Source of the DNA: Drosophila persimilis
Taxonomy: Eukaryota; Arthropoda; Insecta; Diptera; Drosophilidae
Length of the DNA stretch: 64,000 bases
Direction: 5' to 3'
Assembly (NCBI RefSeq): GCF_003286085.1
Contig: NW_020825294.1
Span: 5,456,001-5,520,000, forward strand
The notes beneath the pieces were generated by a model. The model saw only the letters and a program-made list of their open reading frames with translations, was not told the origin of the DNA and ran no database searches. The position numbers and the translations under genes were made by a program. Every line of letters starts with the position of its first letter. Positions within the stretch are counted from its first letter, which is position 1. This document shows, in pieces, positions 25,501 to 37,500 of this stretch.

Positions 25501-28500
25501 ACCGCCAAGGGACAATCCACACGCGGCAAGTCCTCTGCCACGACCACGCCCACATTGATACGTAAGTGCAAGAATTGTCTATAAACTATAAGATATGTAA
25601 ATTACGAACGAGTATACGTAATGGATGAGATGGTCATATATTCTGCTCTTTGGTGGGGAATCCGCTTTGGTTTCTACTAAAACATTTATTGTGGTGCCTT
25701 TGAAGGGTGCTCTGATACTAGATACTAGATAGTACTATAGATCTAGATAGGGCAGAATGAATCTTTTTTGACCCCATAAACTATTGAACAAGGAGAACAT
25801 GGTAATAAGCAAAGGGTGTGACGAAATAGTCCATCTGTGTGAACAAAATCTATTTCCTTCATAGACAGATGTCTAAAGAAGACTTCCATTCCCTCAAGAA
25901 TGTTTTCACATTGAGTATTTGAAGATGGTATCTAAAAGTTCAAGCCTAAGCCTAAGCCTAATTCATAAAGTGCCTACAGATACAGATTTTCCTAGAAAAT
26001 GTGCTATCGTTAGGCCTAGGTTTTTCCCTTTCCCGTTGGCTCTTAAAGAATAAATTTTAAGTGAAATTCTGCCATTAAAACTGCCATCAAAACACTGGCT
26101 GGCCCCTCACAGTCGTCACCTGCTACGACTGTTTGCAGCTTCTGTGAAATCCCACTTGAAATGTGTCAACTTTTGTCTACCTCTGGCCCTCTACCCCTCC
26201 ACCAGGAAGAGTTATCTGCGAATTCATGGCTCAGGTGAGATACGTTGCTCAACTGGTTGCCGTTGCCCTGGCCCTGGCCCTCGATGAGTTTGCTGAATCT
26301 GCAGTGCAGTGTCGTGCCCGCCTCTACCCATAAAAGTGTCGTGTCCAGACCAGCATGAGCATGAGCCCGCTATATTTCAATTTAGGGCGTGTCTTAGATC
26401 TCAGCGTCCGCTATTCTCGCGCAGCTGGCCAGAGAGACAATTTAGCCACCGATTCCGATTCCCACAGTAACGAAATCTGTGGCGTGTGTGGGGCATGGAA
26501 CAGCTGCCTGCTGCCAGCTGCCAGCCGAGGTGTCCCCAAAAGCCTCAACTCCAGAGGTAATCTGTGCAAAATGTGCTGGAAATTGTGCACAAATTTGGCA
26601 TCGTTGACTCATTCCCGTGACTCATCCCGAGGTAATGATATTTCACTGGGCTTCAGGCTTCAGGCTTCAGTGTTTCCATTTGGCCAGATGTGCGAATGCT
26701 GTAGAGATCATCGACAGACTGCCATGGAGTGAACCAGTGGGGCTACAATGTCTTAATTCTACAGCTAAAATATATTTCTTGGAATTGGGAATATCTTCCC
26801 CTTTGGTTGGGAATTTTTCTGCACTAATGGACTCTGAGTTGGTCTGTCTTGTTGCATAATTAATCATAGTTCTGATGGGGAAATTAATGATAATGATTGT
26901 TATCGGATGGAACAGGCAATAAAGAATTCTTGAAAGAATGTGGAGCACACTTGTGGAAATATTCGTATTTATTCGTAATTTTATTTATCTAAATTGTTGT
27001 GATAACATTCCATTGGCACATGTTTTAGATTTATTGCCTTACACCCAGTAGTTGAAGAGGGGTTTGGGGTAGAGCCGCGTCCCTTGCCGCGGCTCGTTTA
27101 TGTGTATATTTTACTGTTGCCACCAATCAAGTCTGACTCTTCAAATGATTTGCCTGTGAAACAGATGATAAAGTACTCATCTGTCATCGTATTCGTCATA
27201 CAGATCCTCATCATTGCCACATGTTTAATTTATCATGGCACAACTCCATTATCTGATTTATGAAACATATTTGGCATAATCTATAATAGAATTTCTGTGG
27301 CCTCATTCATGAATTTCAAAAGCATGAATATATAATATTTATGCTTAATCCACAGAACCACAGTGGCTCCCACATCCATATATAGTATACGCCCTGGAGC
27401 CACCACAAGCATCGGTGGTTCAGTGGTAGAATGCTCGCCTGCCACGCGGGCGGCCCGGGTTCGATTCCCGGCCGATGCAGCCGAATTTTTTTGTGTTCTG
27501 TTCGCTTTCTTTTCTCTTTTCGCTGCAATCTTTATTATTTTGTTTACAGAGAGTCGTGCGCGCGGGGCTCATGCAAATGTTGGCGACTCTTTGCATAAAT
27601 TAGCTTTAATAGGGAAATCCATTGTGTGCCGCCCCTCGACGAGATGCTGGCTGTTAAATTGCTCGAAATGTCGCAGAGTTGGAAAGTCGTTAAGAGAATG
27701 CTTGCCTCCTCCTCCTTCGTCGTCGTCGTCGTCGTCGTTGTGGTATTCCTCCCTAAGTAGGGTCGGGCCCTGAGGCAATTCTATTTTTATGCGAAAGACT
27801 CTGTCTAATTTAAAATTACTCTTCGCCCGTCCTCTCCTTACCCCCGTCGCCCGATCACTGATCTCCAGTGAATGCACGGCTCCAAAGAGTATTCGCATGC
27901 GCATGCTTATCGGGTTATTTTCACATCGGGGGAAAAACACACTCACACACACACAACACACAAAAGCGAATAAAAAACGACGGTGAAACGTGTTTTGCAT
28001 ATTCGAATGCACGCTCGAGGCTGCGCGGCTGGCATTTCGCATTTCTTCCACTAATTAAGATTTATTCAGCCAACATGCGAGATATCATGCAATTAAAGAC
28101 CTGAGAGATTTATCAAAATTGATCAACAAAAAAAAAAAAGATGGTTTGCATCGGCCGGGAATCGAACCCGGGCCGCCCGCGTGGCAGGCGAGCATTCTAC
28201 CACTGAACCACCGATGCTTGTGGGAAAATCAACCAAAATTTTCCACTCGACGAGGAAAATTTTCGATCTTCGATGAAGCTTCGCCAATTGCAAACATAAC
28301 CGGATTTATTAGAGGCAGCATCAATGAAAAAAGGCTTAGAAAAAGCAAGATTTTGCTGGGTAGAGAACTAAAAATATATTCACTAAATGTTGGTCTTGTA
28401 AATCAGTCAGAAGTTTTACACTAAAGAAAAAAAAAAATATAATATGCATCGGCCGGGAATCGAACCCGGATCACTCGCGTGGGAGGCGGGCATTCTACCA

Positions 28501-31500
28501 TTGAACCACCGATGCGAGAATTATTGTTAATCCAAGAAATATGTACAAAAATTACGCTACGATCGTTAGAGCGTACGGGAATATAGATTATCTTTTTTAA
28601 AGGCCAACTTTTATAATTAAGAAATGGTCCTATGAGGTCTATGATAAGCCCTTTGGACGTAGTGAGACTTCTTTAGGCCAATCTTCTGGACATCCTCCAC
28701 TATATGCTTATTTTTGTGGAAGGGTGTTTTCTCCTAAGGGTAGGGAACAAATATATCGATTAGAGTGTTGCATGAGCTGGTAACCGAATCGATTCGGTAA
28801 GATTTGGTATTCACTTCGTTCGTTCAATTAGAATCAGCGTCTCAGCTTTCTCATTAAATCGAATCACTCGCCCAAAACGGACTGAATGATCCGGGTATTG
28901 TCATTCGATAATTTTTGGTTTTTTTTCTCGCTCACTCGACTTTGTATTATGTTTCGAGTAATTTCATAGGCTTCGAACGAAACTTGCTGATTTTTGTCCA
29001 CAGTGCTCGCACCGCATTCGGTTTTTGGTGATTCGGGGTGATACGAATCTGATGGAAGGCAGGATTCGCAATGATTGAAAGCATTTAAGCGGAATGTGAT
29101 TGTAATTTTTGAACAATATTCTAATATTTCTTGAAAAAATTCAACAAAAAAACTTATTTGCATCGGCCGGGAATCGAACCCGGGCCGCCCGCGTGGCAGG
29201 CGAGCATTCTACCACTGAACCACCGATGCTTTGGTGAGTAGATCTTCCCGGAATAGCTTTACAAATGGAGTTTTATCTCTCCGTGGCTTGATTAACTTTC
29301 GGTTAAGTTTGCGAGACGTGCTATAAATGCAAACAACTTCGACACTATCATAAGTCCCTAAGTGAAACGATAAGAGGGGGTTCTATTGTTGGATCTCTTC
29401 TGGGTTCATTGTTCCTCCTATGTGTCTCCCAATCAGCACACCCATAAAGAAAAGTAATTCCCGCTAATTGCACGCCGGGTGATCGCTCTTGATCACATAA
29501 TCTGAGCACTCTTCAGTATTCGACGGACACCTCTATGGGGCAAACGTGCCTGAAATAAACCTACTCAAAGCATTTCGCTGTTGACCAACCCACACGTCTA
29601 CCTGGCGCTTACTCTCATCAGGTTGGCGATATGTTCATTGGCGTAATTGTGCAAGATCGATTGAATCGTCGGCATTTTCTCACCTCTTTGTATCGCTGAG
29701 ATACTTGGCGACCCACGCACTTGAATCGGGAACGGGAACGGATTAATCTGTGGGATCCGGTTACTTCACTTGGTAAATGATAATGCTTACCGATGGCTGG
29801 CCCACGCGTGTGTATGTTTCTTAAACGAAAGCAAAATCGTTACCCGATTAGAGCTCGTTACTGTTGGAAGATCTCTGACATTGAACCTGTCTGCCTGCCG
29901 CTTCTTAATCGTTGGTTGGTTGCTTCTTTTTTTAGTCGTGTTTTTTGTTGAAGCCCCAACCCAGCCCCGTCGATGACATTGGCATTCGTGGCATTGTAAA
30001 CTCTTTTTTCGGCATCGGCATCGGCATGGGCATGGGCATACTCGTTCACGTTCTCGTAAAAACTCTCATTGTTTGTAGTTGGTACTTTTTGCCGCCTAGA
30101 CTTGTACTAGCCATTTATGGCTTCTGGCGCTGGCTTGTTTTTGCGGTTAGCATTGAAATACAAGCTCGGCTCCAGGCACGAGCACAAATTACCTAAAACA
30201 ATGTACGAGTACGGGGTGGATGTCCAAGACGGGGTCCCGTGTCTCGGATCCCGGGTCCAGCTGGGACAAGCCATGAGGTCAGCTTTGGGCAGTGGACAAA
30301 AGCGAGTTGTGTGCAGCAGCCAAAGAAAACAAAAGCAGCAAATTATGCTAATTATTCAAAGAAACCTGTATCTCTATCTGTACCGTCTGAGAGCTAAAGT
30401 CATAAGATATACACAAAGAGAGAGAGAGAGAGCTAAAGAGCTGACAGAACAAAGAGAAGAGAGAAATTCACTCAATATTAAGAGAGAGATCTCATAGTAA
30501 AAGCTTTGCAACATTTTATCTACTGCTTGGATACTCTCTGGCAACATTTAAACTCTTTAAGTTTCTTCAAACACTCTCTGGCAACATTTCAGTGCGTCTA
30601 CTGCTTGAATTCTGCTTTATCACTGCATATCAGGTTCAGACACTTGCCGCTTGTGCAAAGATACTCTCATTGTAATGCAAATTATTAAGAAAAACCTGTA
30701 TTGTTTTATGATAATTATTCCGCGAAACCTGACTACGTGTCGGCAGATTGCTTGTTTTATAATTAGAAGCACTCCGATATAGATCTTTCAAAAACTTTCC
30801 AACGGTTCGAACCGCTTTACCACTCTTTAGCAACATTGAATCTCAAACAACTAACAGACACTGCTTGTAAATTGCTGGAAATGCTTTGATCCTACGCGCC
30901 TTATCTGCCTCAAAGACAATCTAAATTGTCATGATAATTCCAATATAACTGTTTATGTACATATATGTATATAGTATGTTGAGAGATTCCCTGCACATGA
31001 GCTTAGAACTGTCTGTAATTCCTCTTCTAATGAAACTGCTTGAGCACTCTTCGGCAACATTTCAGCGCGAACTGCTTATAAGCACTGTTCTCTGCAACTG
31101 CTTAGCGACTGCTTGCCATGCTGAGGCACAGGTACTTGCCACTCCATCTGGTCCAAAAACAGGTGTTTCTGTTTTAGCATGCATTCCTTGGTTCCTCCTC
31201 CTTGGTTGCACCTTACGTTGCACGCTAAAAACGGAAACTGGTTTTCTTTTGATTTCATTAATTTGGTCAAATTATGACATGCTGTTGCCTGTAACTCTGC
31301 ATCTGAATCGGGCTGTGGCTGGCTCTGGCTCTGGCTCTCGCTCTGGTTAAGGCTCCGACACCGACTCTGGCTCAGAGTTTCTCGCGCTTGGTTCTTTTTC
31401 TGCGCTCCCTGCCTTTTGCCGGCTCAAGTGCATTGATAGCCTGAAACCAGAGATTTTTTGCTTCGAATATTATCATTTTGTTTCCGCAGCAAGCCTTGAA

Positions 31501-34500
31501 ATAACATTCAGACTTGTGTTACTTCACAGTTAATTCAGAACTCAACAGATTCAAATGTGTATTTAGCACCAGCAAAAAAATAAAATTCCCATAAATGTTT
31601 GGTCTTTGTGCGATTCCATAGCCATACCGGACGTTCAACTTGTTTCGTTTCCATTTTTGGCCACGTTTGATGTTCTAAAGAATCAAAATCACACTCGAAA
31701 CATGGGTTTCGCTACTCTATATCGTAGATTTTTGGGTCGCGATAAACCTATTAAGAAAACTAAAAAAGGAATAAGTTGGAAAAGAATCGTATCCTTTGTC
31801 CCACGTAAGTGAACATTTTCTTGGTCTTATCAACTTTTAGCCCCCCGCCCAAAAGTTGGCAACAACTTTCGATCCAACAATTTTCCTTGGCTAAAATGAA
31901 AACATTTGTCTTGTTCATTCCAGAGAAACGTTTAAATGGAACCACAACGGCAGCCACCCCGCCTGCAACATGCGCTCTTAACAACACCAAGGGAGCTGCC
32001 ACAAAGCAAGCCGCCAGTGCAACACAAATCAAACAACCATCGCCACAAGCTAATCTTAAAAAAATTACATCCGTTAAGAGCTCCCCGATTGTTAAGATAT
32101 CCGAAGGTAAGTGTCAAAGGGTCGAACATTATAATAATTACAGCCGCAGCGGCGAAGGCAAATCCCAATTGGAGCACCTCCAATCGATTGTAACCCCATT
32201 ATTTGTTTCCTATTTCCCCTTTTTCTGGGTGTACTATTTCTTTTTTTTTGTGGCGTGGTCGAACAAAGTGAAAGCATACGAAATTCAAGTCCAAAATAAT
32301 TTTTGTTGGTACCCTTTGTCTGTCGAAAGCCGCCCCACAATCACACAATGAACGTGCCACAAAAAAAATACTTTTGCAAAACGTACTCCTGGGGACAAAG
32401 TTTTGGGGCTTAAGAGTTGATCAACTTTTGTAATTAATATTAATGCAGCTAATTAGCCATTTGGGGATAAAAGGCCTCGGCCACACGCGTGTCTGTCTGT
32501 TGGCCCTGTTTCGACACCTGTGCGAGTGAGTTTTCAAATGGAAAAGTCACAATATTGCACTGGGCTGAGGTGTGTATGCATATTGATATTCCATTGGGGA
32601 TGGTCTGAGTGACATTAATGTGTGGTGATTATTTTTTATGGCTCTCGTCTATACGACTTGTTTAACTTATTTGGTCGTATTTTATTTAGTTGTTGCTTCC
32701 CTAAGAGTGGGTTTGGCGAGACGAGTGCTATTTAATTTCTGTGTGTATTGGGAAGAAGGCACTGCAAACAATACATTGGCCACTGGCACTTAGAAATAAA
32801 CCTGCGAAATACACACATACATATTTATGAAGATTTTGTCTCTACCTTTGATGGCAGTAGTCGACAATTTCTTGTCTAAAATCACATTTTTCTTGACACT
32901 TGAATACTTACTCACCTGCAATCACTCAAGGCTTTGAATAAAATCGTTCGGACCTCGATCCCAGTGTTAGGGGTTTAAACGCATTCATTAAATGGACCCG
33001 AACAGAGGTTCAGAAGTGAGAACTTCCAGCCGGAAAGGCCTTTGGTTTTGGGTATTTTCATGTATGATATGTACCTACTTTCCCAATTTATTGGTATCCA
33101 TAACTCTGTTTTTTTTACTATTATTCCCAAAGTCCCACCTGTATCCCATGATCATAACCTTCTAACATCTTTCAATCTCAACTCGACCGTTGGGTAGCGA
33201 GTAAATTAAGCGGCAAAACGCCAACTTCTTGCCCCAACTCTTGCAACGATCTCGCACTCATGGGGTTGCCCCTCTGCTGCTTACATAATCGTGTGCATGA
33301 CCCCCACACTGGCTCTGACTGTGACTGTGGCTGTGGCTGTGGCAAGTGGTTCTACATAATGACCCACACACGCACAAGCAGTGCCCCCTCCCCCTCTGGG
33401 CCGGCTCACAAATGTCACTGCTTGTTTATGCCGCTACGCGTTGCCGCATTAACAAAAAATTTGCTTTGATGTTCAACGAGTTGTCGTCGCTGCCTCGGTT
33501 TTTTTTTTCTTTTTTATTCTGGGCGTTGGTGTGCACTCCACCAACGTGCCCCCTGCCCCACCTTCCGCTCAACGCCCCTTTTGGCTAAGCACTGCAATGT
33601 TTTGGCTTATTTGAAGTTAAATTGTTTGTTAAATGTTTTAATGCCTGCTTCTTCAGTTTTTGTGGGAACCCAAAAGCCAGGCCCAGCAAGTGCTCAAACG
33701 TCTTTCTTGGGGCGCCCCCGCCATGGCTCTCTGTCTGACTATTTTATCAAATTTTATTTATTGCTTTCACACCAATCCACCATTTGGGGGGAGTCGATCA
33801 ATTAAGTTGTCATTTAGTTTTGATTGTGCGTGATTGTGGCTCCCGGCCGGGCCCGCATGTGAAAAAGTTTGTGGGAAAGTGAGGTTTTCTATGGCAACGA
33901 ATAGTGAAGACTCTTGTTGGGATATACGTAATGTAATGATACTTCTTGGTGCAAGATCACTCAGATTATACGGCAGTTGTTGCCTCAGTCAAATAGGCCT
34001 TAATATTAGTCCATGTCTCTGGCTTTTATTCCTTCATTTTTGAAGTTAAGTGAGTCCATTCGAATACTGACTTGTTCTTTCTTTCTACCTATTACAGACC
34101 CTCTTGCCAACGCCTCCTATCTTCGTACATAACCCCTTTCTAAAGAGTATTCAAAAAATAAAATCTTTGAAACGCACGCAAACTCTTTTTTCGCTAGGTT
34201 GCTTTGGGTGTGTATCTTGTATGTTTGCCCATTATCTGACGGCTGGTTTCACTCTAATTTATGGCCTACACTCGGCACACAACACACAACACCCATCAAG
34301 TTCATTGATTTCGCTGTCGCCAGTCGAAATGTGTGGGCTCTTAATGGCCATTTTTCACGCTTTTACTCAATTAATTGACAAATCTCCTGCTTTTTTGTTC
34401 ATTTTTCGATATTTAACGGCACGCTTTGGCTGTCATTGGAGCAGCGATTGAAAATATTATCGTATCATCATCATAATCTATCATGGACTTTGTCTTTTGC

Positions 34501-37500
34501 CATTGCATACTATTAATAATTTCACAATTGAACTGCAGCAAAAAGTTAATGGCCGACTCTCCCAAGAAATCAAACACCCAACACGCACATTTTCAGTATT
34601 TTTGCGCTGAAAAGACTTTTACTTTTCTTTCGCGCAATATCTGTATCTGCCATGCGTAACCCCCCACCGAAAACCGAACAAAACAATCGAACGAAGTCGT
34701 ACATAAAGTCATTACGACTCGTACAATGGCCATCCCGTATGTAATGAAACGTTACCATTTACAATTACAAATTACAACAATAACTTTGCCATTCATTTGG
34801 GGCCCACACAAGTCTGGCCTAAAGACGGATAAGAAATATTGCTGTTGTCGTCGTTGGTGGTCGGTGGAAACGCTTTGAAGATCGGGGTTTGGACAGTACG
34901 TAGATGCTTTCTATGGAAGTGTCATTTATCTTTGAGAAAATTGTGTCAGTAGTGTGAAACTATCATCTTGTGGTGGCTCTTTACAGAGGAGAATCTATAC
35001 AACATCTGTACTGCTGCCATCTGATTCTTTGAAAATAAATTCTCAAGGCATCACTCAGGGCTTCTTTTGGGAACATATCCCATGCATAGAGAACCACTCC
35101 ACCGTGTCGTATTTTCCCAGCTTCTATTCCTTTTCCCCTCTTAAAATGTTACCCACAAATAAATCAAACATTTCCCTCTTCAACTTAATATATTGTCGCT
35201 TAATTAATCCAATATGCTAAACCCCTGAAAACACATTAACATAATTTTGTAATATTTGAGATACAGGAAAAAACCTTATTGAACTGTCAGCAAAAATATT
35301 TCACAAACCTAATTCGCATGAAAAATTTATGCAAGCCAAATAAAAATACATAAAATAACTAACCAAAAGATTTCTTCTCCCTGCTGTGTTGTGGGCTTAT
35401 TTGCACACAAAAAACTTGGCTAAAACCGTAGCCAAAATATTGCATAAATTGTTGGTACCGCGGCTCTTAGGGCTTGTGTAATTTCGTGTTTGAATACACT
35501 TATTTTCTAGCGTGAGAATTTCGTTTTCTGGTAATTACGAATAAATTTTGTATTGGATTATTTTTATTTTTTTTTTGGCATAAAATATACAAATAAATTC
35601 AGAAAATTGATGTACACGGAAATAAAAGACGCTTTCTGCAATTAAACAATTGTATTTGGGGTTTATGTAAGTCCCCGAATTCCCATTAATCCGAGTCTGC
35701 CGCATGACAATTTCATACAGCATTTTTGAATCAATTGGGTATCATATATTTGATGGATTTCTCTGGTTTTGTGGGAGTTAATTGGGTTTATGTTTGATTT
35801 CACGAATTAAGGTCAAGTTTTGTATTTTTCCATTCAATAAAAAAATGCCATAATTATTCGGGTTTAATCTGCATAAACTTGATAAGGTTTTACAGCCCCA
35901 GCCCCAGTCCAAGCCCAAACCCAAGAGGTTCTCTAACTGGAGCGTGGCTTTTAATGAGCTGTGGCTGCTCTGCTCTTTCGTTCTTTGTCTTTGTCTTTGT
36001 CTGTACAGGTAATCAGACCCAAAGTTTTCTTTTTTTTCATGTACGAGTATATTTTGCATACTCTCATATGACAGCCAGTCAATGGCCAGGCCAAAAACGA
36101 CAAAAACTACTTTTTCTGTTGGCCAAGTGTGACGCGAAAGTCGCGGCGACAAAGTCCATAATTACAAACAGCGATGTGCGGCAACCTTTCTTTTCAAGTG
36201 CCATATTCGAAGAGGGCACAAAGGTAGGAGAGAAAGGGTTAATTGGCCCAAAGAGTGCAGATATTGTTTGATTTATGATTTATTTATATTTGGAATTAAA
36301 GTGCTGGTCGGTGGAAGTCTTATGGAAATTAGGGGTAATATTTGGCTTTTATTTGATTTTGGGAAATTCATTTTCGACAAAAATTTGTACCTAGAAAAAT
36401 CATTCTAAAATCAGCTGGCATCTGGCACTAGCTCTAGAAATATTAAGAGATTAATGTAGGGAAAATATACCTTTCTTTGAGGGTTAAAAAGTAGGAATAT
36501 ATTCCTATAAAACAGATACCGAAAACCCCTAAATCATTGTTCTTAATTGTTCATATTTCTCTGAAAATTCAACAATTAATCGGGACCCCCCTTTTTGGGA
36601 AAGATTTGCTCTAGCTATGGCGCTATTTCCCTGCCTTATAAATCTTTGGAAATTTTTCTACATTATTTGAAATTACTGGACCAAATGGGCATCTTTCTGT
36701 CTCAATCTGTCTCTGTCCTCCCTCGCACCTTGGCATCCATTTGGCGTACAAAATTTCTTTGATGTCCATTTTGCATTTCACTTTATGTAAGCCTCTGGAA
36801 GTTTTTGCGAATTGCTTTATGCGGTTTCGCGTTTGTCGCAGTCGCTGTTGAAGTCGCGTTTGAAGTCGCGATTGGAGCTGGAGCTGAAGCTGAAGCCGGT
36901 GCCGGCGTCGCCACCATTTGTTGCTTGTGGCTTGGGGGCCTAGACGCGTTAGTCGCGCGCTGAACTTTCAAACAAACAGACGTGTGCGGTGTTTTCTTTG
37001 CTGTTTCTTTTCTATCGCTGTGTTGGGGGGGGGGCTCGCTCAAGCGGCCGCGTATAACGCTTTTACAGTTGGACAAGGATTGGGTGGTCGCTGCTTGGCG
37101 CTCCGTGGCGCTGCTCGAGTGCGCGCATGCCCCAAAAATGGGCCTCAACGAGTGCTCAGTGTTCTACGGTTCGACACAAAGTCTGAATGCGACTAAAACC
37201 GCGTCCACGTCCACGTATTCGTTGCCAACGGCTGTCGATGTGAAACAGTTTGAACAAATGTTGAAAAATCATAAGAATCTGCAGGCCAAGAAGTACAGCT
37301 ACAAGGATTATCCGAACGATGTGAAATACGGGAAAATCTATGCGGGCATCGGCTGTGGCGGGGCAGCAGCAGGAGGAATAGGCGGAGGAGGAGGAGGAGC
37401 AGGCGGCGGTGGCAGTGGCATCAAAAAGCTCTTCAACAACAACAGCCAGAACCACAACAACAACAACATGAATGTGGGCAAAGGCAGCAAACTGATGCCT

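Larger units (their letters stand above)
25562..31701. other. toc intron hosting a tRNA-Gly cluster
   Basis: There are no protein-coding exons here. It hosts four tRNA genes (27409-29229), the second TTCGGT-rich repeat (28785-29072), a short GC-rich repeat (27069-27090), a CGT triplet run (27716-27740), a GA tract (about 30414-30434) and a degenerate repeat zone with ACTGCTT heptamers (30340-31114). Confidence 0.6.

Noticed and set aside
36783-37148. 121-codon reverse-strand frame opposite the leader of first exon C
   Set aside because: Ala/Pro/Thr-rich translation of GC-rich repeats; a shadow of the leader and exon.
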